Source: Nyssa sinensis (taxonomy: Eukaryota > Streptophyta > Magnoliopsida > Cornales > Nyssaceae). From it: 64,000 bases of DNA. Location of the stretch: contig CM018047.1 of NCBI GenBank assembly GCA_008638375.1, forward strand, positions 51,902,679 to 51,966,678, read 5' to 3'. Of the stretch, positions 24,632 to 45,659 are shown piece after piece (the first letter of the stretch is position 1; the number at the start of each line of letters is the position of its first letter). Position numbers and translations under genes: made by a program. Below the pieces are notes generated by a model that had not been told where the DNA came from, did not search any database, and was given only the letters and a program-made list of their open reading frames with translations.

Positions 24632-24851
24632 TATGAGTCGGAACTGTGAAGTGAGAAAATTGAACAAGAGGTTCAAAAGATAGCAAATTGATGACCTGTT
24701 GAGCCCGGATACGGCATTTTTGCTCGACCATTAGAGTCCTTGAAATTGGAAGTGACATTCCAGATGATGTGAATTTAGGTCTGTTATTAAGGGACGAAAC
24801 GGCCTGAAACGAAACCCTAGACGTTGCTCTAAAGGACATCACAGCCTCCAT
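18389..24851 (-). CDS. indole-3-glycerol phosphate synthase, plastid, 10 exons, 397 aa
   Basis: Exons on the minus strand: 24696-24851, 23759-24019, 23409-23585, 21918-21992, 21753-21797, 21511-21675, 20666-20744, 19415-19497, 19175-19243, 18389-18472; all junctions are GT-AG and in frame (1194 nt). The enzyme (TrpC-type (beta/alpha)8 barrel, EC 4.1.1.48) closes the indole ring of CdRP to give indole-3-glycerol phosphate, the branch point to tryptophan and indolic compounds. Residues 1 to about 55 are rich in Ser, Arg and Ala and look like a plastid transit peptide. Visible family residues: Glu181 and Lys183 ([10 protein letters not shown]), Lys244 (LLCKEFIID), Glu293 (ALVEVHDERE), Asn315 (GINNRDLGT), Glu351-Ser352 ([10 protein letters not shown]), and the end [10 protein letters not shown]. 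The length is normal for plant enzymes and there are no lesions. Introns carry a SINE and several MITEs. Plant genes often have more than one copy, so no numbered symbol is given. Confidence 0.96.
19534..20101. mobile_element. non-autonomous DNA element (probable) in IGPS intron 7
   Basis: Begins with a run of gacacggatacgatacgacac-type words and ends with gtgtctaacaaggacacgtg and atgtccatgcttcatag, in inverted sense to each other. The middle is AT-rich with a (TA)n(TG)n(TATC)n tract at about 19857-19910. The ends match only loosely and no target duplication was fixed. Confidence 0.4.
21219..21440 (-). mobile_element. tRNA-derived SINE in IGPS intron 6
   Basis: On the minus strand it starts near ccaagggagtggccaaatgg (A-box-like), carries ggtcgaaattc (B-box-like) about 60 bases further on, and ends in a poly(A) run (the T run at 21221-21235 on the plus strand). 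Size (about 220 bp), order of parts and tail fit a plant SINE. It lies between the exons at 20666-20744 and 21511-21675, in the same orientation as the gene. Confidence 0.7.
22066..22433. mobile_element. MITE in IGPS intron 3
   Basis: Ends form an imperfect inverted repeat: gctcgtttggatgaatggtg at the left, and at the right the reverse complement of ggcatgtttggatgggtgg. The interior is non-coding and contains repeated cgtttcg/ggcgtttgg words. No target-site duplication is certain. Confidence 0.6.
22663..22779. mobile_element. 117-bp hairpin MITE with 10-bp target duplication
   Basis: Arms of 42-43 nt (22663-22705 and 22738-22779) are reverse complements with about eight mismatches, around a 32-nt loop. 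The direct repeat CTCACCGTAA stands exactly on both sides (22653-22662 and 22780-22789). A 9-10 bp duplication fits a Mutator-type MITE. If transcribed with the IGPS pre-mRNA it would fold into a long hairpin. Confidence 0.8.
24581..24627. repeat. (CA)n(TA)n compound microsatellite
   Basis: CA units at 24581-24598 are followed directly by TA units to 24627, in intron 1 of the IGPS gene. Confidence 0.9.
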
Positions 24852-27800
24852 CTTTCAAATTTCAGGGAAGGAGAACACAAAAACTGGAAAATGTGAGGAT
24901 TGAAGCAGTAGGGTTGATCCCAGAAGTATCCTCTGCTAATCGAGACCGGCAAACAATTGTCGTCGGAATATGGGTTTGGACAGATTTATTTTTCTCTTCA
25001 TTTTTTTAATAAATTCTGTTCACACTTATATACAAATAAATGATTTCACACATATTATTAACGGTGGTGGATCCGTTACATTATTCAGGAAAGAAAGTTT
25101 TATTTAATATAATTATTTTAATATTTAATATATTTCAATCTTTAAATGAACTAATAAATAAAAGTCCCATTTCCATATACAATCGAGATTTTAATAATAT
25201 TACTCAAATAATATATTATGTATAGTATTATTAAATTTTAATAAAAAAAAACAGCTTTTCAGGCATATGTTTTGTAGGACCTTTTTTAATGCATATTATA
25301 AATGTCGTTTCAATTTTAAAATTTAGTAAAGAATATTTAAAAAGTAAAATAGAAATGTCATTTTTAATACCAAATATGATATTAAAATTAGTTAGAATTA
25401 TTTTAATAAATTACAGTTTTATAGGAATTAGGGTCCACATTTTGTAATTGAATTTACAAAATAGATAAGCTCTGAGGTGGGATACGCGTTTGAACTATTT
25501 CACTTTTCTGTGTTAGTCACACTTGGTTCATTTTGGTAGTTAATTTTCATCTGTATAGGAGGTGGGGTCTATAATGTCATATGTTATGTTAAAAAATAAC
25601 ATTTTAGCATTGAAACAGAGTAGTCAAAATTTAATATTTTTGTATTGTAATAATGCCAAAATATAGAATTGACATAAATAAAATGACGTTTAGTATCGAA
25701 AAAACTCTAAAAGCATCTCTAATGCTAAAAATTATTTAAATCAATGTTAAAGTTAAATTTTAACAATATTATTTTGTGACAGAATAATTATTTTTCTTTT
25801 CAATTATCAAACTTTTATAGTGTTGGGATATTTTGAGCCATCGATTGGAAGAATTTAAGCCATTGATTTGAATGTTGCTATTCTTCTTACCATATTTGAG
25901 ATAAGTTTTGTAAAAGTTAAAATACGAGATATATTTTAGCATATCATTAAAATTTACGATTTTGTATCGCTTTCAATATTATAAATATAGTAATTTTTTT
26001 GAGAGTTGTTTTAAGCAATCAACACATGCATATTTAGCAAAATACTTAAGTAAGAGGCTCATTTGAATAAAATTCAAAGCCTCTTATAAATAAGAAATAT
26101 ATTATTTAATAAAATTACAATATATAAAATTTAATATATAAATTTAAGACGTATAACATTACTAGTAAAAAAAATATCAACTTGAATGAAAACATGCAAA
26201 TTTCATTAATTGGGAGTGGATGTAAATTTAATGTATAAATATTGATATATTTATAAAGAAGTGGGCAAAAGTTAATGAAGTAGGCAAAATATTTACCCAG
26301 ATCATAGAACAGAGTTTTCTGGAGATCAACCCAACGTCTCTGAGTTAAATATTGAATGAGAATCTGACTAATAGATTTGCATGGGTTTTTCTGAATTATA
26401 TTACTCTGTTCATCCAATAAAGCCACCTTTGCACCACGTGCAGCACGATATTTTGCGGGCCACGTCCTGGAAAAAGAAAAATAAAAAAAAAGACACGTTG
26501 CTCAATGTCCAAGAACACGTTTTAGACATGAGATAATAATAACTCGCACACTTAATCGTTGCCCGGTTCCCTAAGACATCAGTATGGTTCTCTCATCACA
26601 TTCTCGTCACACTGACTTTTTTTAATTTATCTTGATATTATACGTAATAAAAATGATAGTATTAATTGTGAGTTTAAAATATTTAAATTTTAATTAAAAT
26701 ATGTAACATATATATAAAAACGTAATTTATGTGAAATGAGTGCATGCTAATCGTGTTAATAAATAAATTAAAATTATTTTGATTTTTTCATATTTTAATT
26801 ATTTTTTTATTATTTAAATCAAATAATTTAAAATAATTTTATTTTCTCTTATTTAAGAATCAAATACCAAATACTTTTCTTGATCGAAATTTGTTTCAAA
26901 CTCATCTAATTTTTTCTTAAATTATTATAGGGTCAGATACTTTTGTTAGGTCAACAAATTATTAATCAACGAAAATATTAATTTCAAGAGAACTATGTGT
27001 AATTTTTAAAAATATTAAGAGTATTGTGTATTTATGTTTTATTTTAAAAAATATTAATATAATTTTTTTTTATTTTTTTTATTTAATTTTAAAATGAAGA
27101 AAAGAAAAAGAGACCATTATCACTAGTGTTTCACCATGTTTTCACCTTGAAGCTTTGACTATCTCATACTTAAGTGGTTTTGAGATGTTCAGAATTTAAA
27201 GAATTAATTATTTAGCAATGAAATTTTGAAAAATGATTATTGTATAATTTATTTATTAATTAGATATTTGGTAAATATTGTGTGAAAATAATTTATACAC
27301 TGTAAATTTTCGTTTTATCCCTTATATTGTATGTATTAGATAATGTATAAATGATGGGCTAGGAGTAATATTTGTAAAAGTTAAAATTATTTGAAAAAAT
27401 AATAAGTTATTCTAATGTTTCCAAAACTTCGTTTTACAAACGAAATTTGATGAGTCCCACAACAAAAACACACTTTGAAAAATGTTAAACACTCTCATTT
27501 CTCTCAAAATCTCATTTTGGATAGGGCAAATGTTCTGCCAAAATACTCATTTAGTTACAACCTGATATACTTGAACCAGTGCAGGATTGGTTTTTTGATA
27601 ATTAATTTATAAAGAATTCATTTTATATTTGAATATATATATATATTTAAAATTGATTATAATGGAAGAAATAATTAATCAGGTATTGATAAAATTATTT
27701 AAATGTGATTCTTGATTTTGAAATATCTTATTTGTCCTTTATTCTATATTTTATATTTTTTAGGCCATTATTTATAACAACTAAATTAAATAAATATATA

Positions 27801-28072
27801 ACTAAAAGACCTTATTATAATATTAATTATATAAATTTAAATTAAATTAATAAATAATTAATATTTTTATTATATTCTATATATGATGTAATTAAAATAA
27901 ATATTGTGTATATAATATAAATTTAAAAATCAAATAAATAGAAATAAATAATTATATATTTTACTATATATATGAGACATAAGTGGAAGCTTTACAAAAG
28001 GTAAAGGTTAAAAATGTAAAAATGAGATACCACATGGATGATCTATTTGTAATTAAATGTGTGGATAAACTT
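24852..28072. other. AT-rich spacer upstream of the IGPS gene
   Basis: The first 100-150 bases are the IGPS leader and promoter on the minus strand (less AT-rich, no clear TATA box). Further on there is no supported gene. A CACGTG G-box lies near 26435. 25300-25760 contains words shared with 16600-16780 and ends in a reverse agagatgctt-type motif, so a MITE remnant is possible. The rest is simple A/T sequence. Confidence 0.5.
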
Positions 28073-28190
28073 TTCAAACGTATTTAATGCATTTTGAGCT
28101 TCTCATCCACATTTAATTGATTTTGAGGTATTTCAAACGTATTTACTGCGTTTTAAGCTCTTTATCCACGTTTAACTGATTTTGAGGCTG
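28073..28190. repeat. 2 x 59-bp tandem repeat
   Basis: Units start at 28073 and 28132 (ttcaaacgtattta...), about 85-90% alike. They adjoin the foldback element. Confidence 0.75.
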
Positions 28191-28885
28191 TTTGGGATAG
28201 AATTTCAAATCACACTTATTGACCATAACTTTTTTTATAGAAAAAATATTATTTGAGTTAAGTAACTATTTGACTTAAGTAATAGTAAAAAAATGTTGTT
28301 AGAAAAAATATTATTTGAGTTAAGTAACTATTTGACTTAAGTAATAGTAAAAAAATGTTGGTTGGGTTACACAGTTAAGTATTTGAATGAGTTATTAAAA
28401 AGTATTTAACAACTATCAAATTGAAGCATTCATAATAGACTTGATCAACTTAATAGAAAAAATTAAACTTACCAACTTAATCTAAATCGCATTTAATGAA
28501 AAAGTCGTGAATAATAAGTACGATTCTAGTTTCATCCCAAACAATCTATTCAATTAAGTACTTAATGAGCTTCTCAAAGCGCATAAAGTAGGTGGACAAG
28601 TTGGTTGTGAATAATAAGTACGAATCTAATTTCATCCCAAACAATCTATTTAATTAACTGCTTAATGAGCTTCTCAAAGCGCATAAAATAGGTGGATAAG
28701 TTGAACTAAATATAGCCTAAGTGCAGTTTAGATTAAGCTGGTGAGTTTAGCATTTTTTATTAAGTTGATAAAATCCATTATGAATGACCCCATTTGATAA
28801 CTGTTAAGCACTTTTTAACAGTTCATCCAAACGTTCAACTCCTTAACTCAAACAACATTTTTATACTATTCAACCAAACGGGAAT
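28190..28885. mobile_element. foldback (long inverted repeat) element with internal tandem repeats
   Basis: The left part (about 28240-28490) and right part (about 28725-28880) are reverse complements over at least 100 bp with moderate divergence, for example tttagattaagttggtaagttta against tttagattaagctggtgagttta. The left arm contains a 62-bp tandem duplication (28239-28300, 28301-28362). The centre contains a 100-bp tandem duplication (28507-28606, 28607-28706). There is no coding sequence. Outer ends read tgtttggg and ccaaacggg. Confidence 0.65.
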
Positions 28886-29099
28886 TAAACTGATGCTCAA
28901 TAAAGTTCCTTGAGCAAAACTTCATTAAATTGGTGCTCAGCCCAATCTTTACTCGTTGAATCCCATATTAAAATGAGTCTAACTACATCAATTTCACAAA
29001 TGAGTATATCTTTTCTTGCATTGTTGTTCTTTTGTTTGCTTGCAAGCTCCGTCATCGATAGGCTCTTTGTAGATTCCTTATTTTGTGACCCTTGATTAT

Positions 29100-31300
29100 A
29101 TAGGAGGAAAATCTTAACTTCACGGCTTCCGAAGAGTGTTTCGGTCATTTTGTGGTATATTTTAGGGGTAATTTCATCATTTCTAAGAAACTATTACTAT
29201 ATTTCCCACCTAGGAGTATTTTTGTAATTTCGCACACAATTTGGTCCTACGAATATTTTGATCATTTTATACAATTTTGACCCCCAAGGGCCTTCTCACA
29301 ATTTTGCATATCTTTTGGTCCTTAAGGGCAGCTTTAGTGTTTTCTAGCATTTTTCTTCCCTCTTAGGGATATTTTGGTAAATTCTAGAGATTTTCTATAT
29401 CCTAGGAGTATTTCAGTAATTTTGACACCATTATGCCTTTTGAGGGCATTTTGGTAATTCTACCACAATCCTACCCCTAAGAGGACTCTTTTGCTCTTTG
29501 GATAGCATTTCAATAATTTTAGTACCATTTTGTTAGTGGAGAACATTTTGGTTTTTTTTGGTATAGTCCTACCTTTAGTGGGTCTCTTTAGTCACTAGGA
29601 GGAGATTTTCGTAATTTTTATATCCTTTGACCACTTTGGGAGTAATTTGGTAATGTCAACCATTTAGTGACAAATCGGGCACTTTGTGCATGCCTTGAGG
29701 ATAATTTGGTCATTTTTCATGCCTTGGTGGAAACTTAGAAATTTTTCACCAAATTAGGAGTAATTTGGTAATCTTGAGTGCTAATTATCATTTATGCATA
29801 ATAGAAGTTTCCTTTTGTAGAGTTTTAGTAAATCTAATTTCTAGAAATTTCCATTTATAAGGATTCATTGAATTTAGACACGAGCATTTTTAGAGTTTAT
29901 TTAAGAATAAATTGTTTTTTTCTTAATCTTTATTCGTTTATGCTTGTAAACATTAATTCTATTGGCTCTTACATTTTCATTAATTATTTTTAAATAATTT
30001 AATTTAAGATATTCATCACTAGGATAATTACTAGATTTATTTATTTAATCATGTAATTATCACTCAAGACATGATTTTAACCCTCCATTTGTGAGGTTAA
30101 TGATAGGCTCTTGGATCAAGTCTCTACATTTTGCCTATAAATAGACCCCTTCGTTATCATTCTAAGGGTCAAGAAATTTATACCATATGTTGTTGTTTTA
30201 GTGTCAAAGTCATCTCTTTCTCTAGAACTCTCAAGACCATTCCCTCTCAAGGTCAAAGCCCTACTTGATTGACAGTCCCAAATTAAAAAGTGCAATCTGG
30301 AATTCCGTTCGAGCGACGACTCCAAATCGAATGATCTTAGTCGAAGTGTTGCCTGATCATCTAGGACTAAACAAGGTACATCCCTTAAACCCTTCTTAAT
30401 TCATTTGCCTGACTACTCTTTTTTTTTTTTTTTTGTTATGACTCTTGATAGAAGAGAGCAAGTCGGAGAACTACATGACTTCGATTCCATCCTTAGATGA
30501 ATATGTAGAAAGCCTTCGGACCCAAGTCAAATCCATTTCATTTTCCCATTTATTTTTCTTATCTTTATGCCTGTATTATTCTTTGTCTTTTATTTCTAGT
30601 TTAATCGATTGATTATCACCTTCTATCACTATTGATAGAAATGGGTGACATGTACCCACAAGCCCAATCCATCACCTTTTATCACCATTGAGAAGGGTAG
30701 ATGGTAATCTGTCAGCTTCTATCATCATTGACAGAAGCAGACCATCGTGCTACTTCAAAGCCTATTTTCTTTTTAGTTTTCATTCCATTTATCTGTCATT
30801 ATTTATCTCTACTTCTCTTTATCTATGTATTTATTACGATGAAGAGACCTTTTACTTACACTTGAGGCCGGTCCAATCGGATTGGGCGGGGTGGGTTCCC
30901 AACACATTCCCATTCCGTATACCTTAGCCCCCAGACCTATTTTTTCTTTGGTTTCAAAATTTCAATGCTTTATAGTTATTTAACTCATGTCAAGGGGTTT
31001 AAAATGTAACTAGAATGCTTTATTAGCCCCCAGACCTTGTTTTTCTTTGGTTTCAAAATTTTAATGCTTTATAGTTATTTAACTCATGTCAAGGGGTTTA
31101 GAATGTAACTAGAATGCTTTATTATGTTCTCAATGGGTTGTAATAGGTTTGCTTGTTTAATTGTCCAAAACAAGTTGGCAACTCTTCTCATCTCTTTTCA
31201 TTTCTTAGAGCATTTCTTCCCACCTTTAGGGAAGGGGATAGTCGAGTCCCAAGCTTTCGAGGGTCCTTTCCGACGGTGGCGCTCACAATATACAAACACA
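29100..31300 (+). mobile_element. LTR-retrotransposon remnant (LTR plus leader)
   Basis: 29150-29770 repeats the motif gagtattttggtaattt in many variants every 40-60 bases. It is followed by a TATA box (TATAAATAG, 30136-30144) and a leader-like stretch, as in the promoter half of a plant LTR. 30840-31290 has words typical of plant Gypsy leaders (ttgggcggggtgggttccc, ctttcgagggtcc, gacggtggcg). No gag or pol is present. A second LTR was not found, so the type and edges are uncertain. Confidence 0.45.
30926..31123. repeat. 2 x 99-bp tandem repeat
   Basis: Units 30926-31024 and 31025-31123 start agcccccagacct and end gaatgctttatt; they differ at only a few positions. Confidence 0.92.
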
Positions 31301-32650
31301 AATTGTATGACTAATCTAAAATTGAGGAATCAAAGTGAACTTATGTGTGAATAGTGGGAGTATAAGAAGATGGAGAGAGAACTTGTTCTTGGGACCCCAT
31401 TGTTCATCACCCACTCAAACACGAAAAATAACAGAGATGTATAGAGAGAAGTTTGGCTTTTGTGTAATTGGTGGGGAGTGAGGATGTTTTGGTCAATGTA
31501 ATTGAGATTGTCACTAGTCGAGCATGGCATGATCTCCATCGCTTCTTGCTGTAGAGGTTTGGGCAAGTGCGAGAGATTGAGAAAGAGAGGATAAGGGCGG
31601 GAGAAAAATAAGATGGGAGAGTGGTAATTTAGACATTAAAAAATATCACATCCACATTAGCGTTTTTGGATTTGGAATCAAATAATTTAAAATCTCAAGG
31701 ACTTTTATTGTTACAATGTTTTTCCTTGAACTTTAGCTTGTAGACACTCATTTTGAGAGACCTTATAATAATTAACTCAAAAAAAAAAAAATTAGGGGGG
31801 GGGTTAGAATTTTTTTTAGGAGAAATTTTAGGGGACTTTTTTTTTTTCAAATTAGAAAAACTTTATATCTATTTTTTTCTCAAAGAGGAAGATGATAGGG
31901 GAAATTTTATTTTCTTAATTTTTTCTTTCTCAAAGAGGAAGATGATTGGGGCAGGGACGGGCGGGGGGAAGGGGGGGGGATTTAAAAAAGAGTTTTTATT
32001 TCCTTGTTCTTAAATTTTCATAGTAATCAAACAAAGTTTAAAGGAGAAAATATTAGTGAGAAAAAATGAAAATTCATTAAATACAAACATTTTGGGGTCA
32101 CCTAAGGACTAGTAAGAGTTGAAAAGTTTACTCAAACCGTAAAAAGGAGTTTGACAAAAGTGAAAATAAAAAATAAAGAATAATGTTCATGCTTTACCAC
32201 ATACAATAACTTATTTTCATTTTCCCCCCTCTTATTCTTGAATTTATAGAGTTGAGAGTTGTTCTTAATATGATTTTTCCATTTTTTTCCTTTTTCTTTT
32301 CTCTTCAAGAGATAGAGACATAGAGTTGCCTAATTTTTTCTTATATTTAAGAGTATGCTCATAACACTACTTCACCCCCCTTTCACAAGTGTTGTCTTAA
32401 TCAGTATTATACCAACTGTCTTATAAGATTGATGTTCTATTTTAATAGTGCAAGTATATACATCTCATGCAATTGACATATTTTCGATTCTCTCTTTTCA
32501 TCATGGTATAAAAATAAAGAACTAACTGCTTCACACCCTTTATCTTTAGGGTCATCTTAATCATGTTATAACAACCAAGACAAAGTTGCTCTTTATGGCT
32601 ACAAATTACAGCTAAGAAAAAACCATAATAAATTGATGATGAAATCTATA
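31124..32650. other. spacer, low-complexity
   Basis: No supported gene. 31750-32000 is a purine-rich low-complexity stretch with G runs (31795-31803 and near 31960-31979) and a repeated ctttctcaaagaggaagatgat word (near 31875 and 31925). Confidence 0.5.
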
Positions 32651-33090
32651 AACAACTTAAGTTACAAACCTGTTTGCCCCACTTATTTAACTAAGATCAC
32701 GGCCCAATTCTAAAATCCGAATGTGACCCGGTCATTAATCCAGTGACCCGGTCATTAATCCAATGACCCTTCGATTTACTTGGTTGATTGATAATTACTT
32801 AGTGATCCCTAATTGAAATAAGTAAGAGCATCTCTAATGATTAACCAAATCTCATATCAAATTTAAATTTATAAACAACTTAAGTTACAAACCTGTTTGC
32901 CCCACTTATTTAACCAAGATCACGGCCCAATTCTAAAATCCGAATGTGACCCGGTCATTAGATCCAATGACCCTTCGATTTACTTGATTGATTGATTGAT
33001 AATTACTTAGTGATGTCTAATTGAAATAAGTAAGAGTATCTCTAATGATTAACCAAATCTCATACTAAATTTAAATTTGAGTAAAAATCA
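32651..33090. repeat. 2 x about 220-bp tandem repeat
   Basis: Copies start at 32651 and 32874 (aacaacttaagttacaaacc). The first copy contains an extra 20-bp duplication of gtgacccggtcattaatcca that the second lacks. Confidence 0.85.
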
Positions 33091-33750
33091 TTAAAAATCC
33101 ATATCCAATAGTTTAACCAAATTCATATGAAATTCATTTTACTCAAATCAGCAAAATCTTGTTCTTTATATTAAATTTAAATTTCTAACAGTCATATATT
33201 GGGAGGAGTCAGAAAGAGAAAATGAAGAAGAAGGAAACTTGTTTCCTTTTAGAGATTGGTATGGTCGCTGCAAGTCGTTGTCGATCGCTGTGTTGCTGCC
33301 AGAGATGATGGCTCCAAGTTGGTCCCAACAGTTGGATTTTGCTCCTAGAGAAAGAGATGGTGGTCTATTTAGAGACTGGTCATCCGCTCCTGGTTGCTTC
33401 CAAGGATTGCAATTCGTAGATGGGTATAGACTATAAAAGTCACACTTTTCTGTTGCAACTTCTATATAGACAAAGAGACGGATTTGTGAAAAGATGGGTA
33501 TCTCATAAATCAGAATATAAACATACGCATTTACTGTATAATTAGATATATGGGTATGAGATGGAATTCTCTGAGGGAAAAGGATTTTATAGGAAAAATG
33601 AGATAAAGAAAACTTTCAAAATAATGTGAGAATTTCTAAAAAAAAAGTTGAGTAAAAATTTAAGTAATTATTAGAGAGTTCCATACCAAATGAAAAATTT
33701 ACTCAAATTTGAGTAAATATTTAATTAATTATTGAAGATGATCTAACAAG
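33025..33750. mobile_element. MITE-like element (probable)
   Basis: The left end (agagtatctctaatgatt) and right end (attgaagatgatctaa) resemble in inverted sense the gagcatctccaatg ends of many plant MITEs. Inner flanks carry inverted aaatttgagtaaa words. The middle (33210-33430) is less AT-rich and non-coding by my reading. The left end lies inside the second tandem unit. Confidence 0.4.
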
Positions 33751-35150
33751 ATTTTAAAAGTGCTTTAAATAGAAGTTGACAAGTGTTGAAAGTATTTTAG
33801 AAAAGAATGAAGACTCTTCAGGAGAATGAGAGATCGGCTAGTCGTCTGGTACTGACGGATAATTGTTAAAGTAACAAATATCTTCCTTAAAAAAATCACG
33901 GCCCACAATTTTCAATTTAGTCCACCAACATAAGCACCAAACATGCACTAAAATAGAAGTGTTGTGCCAGTGAAAACTCTAATAATGCCTCTCATGTGAA
34001 CTTGGTCACTGCCTGATCATAATCATAATTGTGGATACATCAATACAATTTTAGACCGACTCACAATTGTTCACAGATGATTGAATATTGAACTCATAAC
34101 TAAAAATGTTTTTGAGTTTTGATCATAAAAATGCCATTTTAAAACAAACTTCTTACACTCGTATTTTTTTATTCTTTCTTAAAAGCATATCTTGAACACA
34201 TGCTTCTTCAAGAAATGTTTTTATAGGAATCTTTTCAAAAGATGCATTTAAGATTGAGCTTAATATCCTCTAATTTAGGTAAGTATAAATGATTAAATGA
34301 GTAATGTGAATATAAAAGTGAGACATTTTTGTTTTAAATTTTAAAAAAAAAAATATTTTCAAGAAATGTCTTTTGACAAAAAATATGAATTTGAGAAATA
34401 AGTATAAAAAAAAAAGGCACACGAGTGCAAAAAATTTATTTAGAAATCGCGTAAGTAGATAAAAAATACAAAATGTTTTAGCCTTAAGAGATACTCAATA
34501 GCTTGTTGATTTCCGCCCCATTTTATGACAAAAATCTTGAGTCGATGATTTCACTCTCTTTAACAGTTTAAACTTATAGATAAGTTAATGATTTCACATG
34601 ATATCAGAGTAGGCAAAGATCTTGAATTCAAATTACACCGCCTTTTTGATAACTCAAAGCTAATCGAATCAATATGTTGCCATGCATCTGCACCTTAAAA
34701 AGGCATAAAGAAAGTAATCGCACACCACCTTCAAGTTGTGTCATTTGAGTGAGCTTTTTGGTTCACAACCCCCTGAATGAAATGTAACAAAATCTACTAA
34801 ACATTTTGACAGAAGTGACAATTTGCAGAAATCTATCGCCCTGCTCTCAAAAATCCAGAGAGCAAGTTTGCTTTCCAAAACTATCAAATTAGAGGAATGA
34901 AATTTGTAAAGGATATCAGTTTTGACCGACAATCTGTTATTCTTCCTGCCAAAACAGACCACCAGAATCCGGACAATAGCAAACCAACGTTAAAAAATAA
35001 CCTTCAATTAGAAATATCAGTGACAAAAAATCTCATTTTGGTGGATGGCAATACAATACAGATTAATCATACATCACAGGATAACAAGAATCTGCTTGAA
35101 GTGAAACACAGACCATTGTAGAGGCAAAACACACAAGCTATTAAATTACG
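33751..35150. other. spacer 3' of the LACS gene
   Basis: Apart from the TRIM fragment at 34553-34645, no gene or structured repeat is evident. The last few hundred bases before 35150 are probably the LACS 3' UTR on the minus strand. Confidence 0.45.
34553..34645 (+). mobile_element. TRIM fragment
   Basis: An LTR end (tagataagttaatgatttcaca) is followed by tgatatcagagtaggc, a worn initiator-tRNA primer-binding site, and by gatcttgaattcaaatt. The same order of words is found in the intact TRIM at 53986-54234. The second LTR is missing. Confidence 0.5.
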
Positions 35151-44385
<9,235 letters not shown>

Positions 44386-45507
44386 AAGAATTCCTTTACA
44401 ATCCCCTATTGTATATGATTATATATTGACAGATAACATTCCTCTTCAAAGCAGATCAATTTGACACCTGGCAGAATTTAAGGATGACTGATGTAATTCA
44501 AACACATACAACGATTTAAGCATAATAATAGAATTTCTAAAAAAGAAAGCACCAAAACAATCCCCAAACTATTCAGAATTTTCTACATGGATGTGGAAAA
44601 TTACAAAAAGAAATCATATGTATGATAGAAGTGAACAGTATGCCAATAACATATCCAGTGACCTTTAGATAGAGGATAGATTTACAAGCAAAATCTTCAA
44701 CCATATATTCATATTATGTAAGTAGGAATACATTAAAAAAAATCATATACATATATGGCTAATAATTATTTATACTATGACAAATGAATGTATTATCAAA
44801 GGAAAACCTATAAATTTTCCATCGAAACCATTAAGAAGTTATTTTGCAACTTCTGAAATAAAGAAGAAACAGATCAGTTACCTTCCATGTTTTAGTGAAA
44901 ATCATAGTGGAAATCAAATTCTGGAAAAAGGGATTTTAGAAGTAACACGTTATAAGGTTAAATTAATTGGTAACAGATTTTTTTCATTTTCTCCCCCCCT
45001 CCCATTCTTCAGGTTTCTTTGTGTAATGCATAATTAATAAAGTGGAAATTCATTATGTTATAATGCATTAAATTCAAATCAATAAAAGAAGGGACGATAT
45101 ATGGAGCACAATTTAAGTCAAGTTGTAATCTGTTTCACATTTTTGGATGAACATTTCAACCTTTATTATGATCAGACGCTGATTCAAGATCACTGCAACT
45201 TTATTTCCTCAAATATTGAGCATCACAGTGAAAATGAATGAAGCAACAACTACAGGTGTCCGATTTCATGAATGAATTTATCGTAAGTGATCAAGATCAA
45301 GTTCAAGCTAGCTTTAACTACAGAATCGAACTTATTCAAAACCCTAGGAAACATATAAAACAAGTTACAGTCGAATTATCCATAAGAAAAATTTATATTG
45401 ACAGAGAGTGTTACTTGAAAAATGTTAGAGGCCCCTTTCGTTGACTTTTCTGAAACTTTTCTGCCGAGGAAGAATATTATTTTCGGAAACGAAAATGAGT
45501 CATTTAC

Positions 45508-45600
45508 CTTGGGAGACGAAGCAAAGTTCGCATGGCTTTCGGTTCCTTCTTGTCAGCGCGGAAAAGTAGTCTCACGCAATAGCGAGAGAAGGAAGGAAGT
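45508..45600 (-). other. probable non-coding first exon of the LACS gene
   Basis: On the minus strand a GC-richer, pyrimidine-rich leader ends in CTCCCAAG followed by GTAAATG, a good donor at 45507/45506. The acceptor upstream of the coding ATG (44385) was not fixed. The leader contains an upstream ATG (in gccatgcgaac) whose short frame would run into the intron. The 5' end is inferred from the TATA box. Confidence 0.55.
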
Positions 45601-45610
45601 CGAAGGTTCG

Positions 45611-45617
45611 ATATATA
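45611..45617 (-). promoter_or_regulatory. TATA-like box of the LACS gene
   Basis: tgtatatatcg on the minus strand, about 30 bases above the start of the pyrimidine-rich leader. The position fits a core promoter; no transcript data support it. Confidence 0.5.
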
Positions 45618-45659
45618 CAGAGACTCGTCCCTAAGTCCCAACTGAATTGGTCCAGAAAC

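Noticed and set aside
24546..24695. Extension of IGPS exon 1 through the CA/TA repeat
   Set aside because: This is intron read-through; the donor CAACAG|GTCATC at 24696/24695 joins in frame to exon 2.
26115..26426. 103-aa gene on the minus strand with a nearby G-box
   Set aside because: The second half is a low-complexity hydrophobic translation of AT-rich DNA; no family match and no splice partner.
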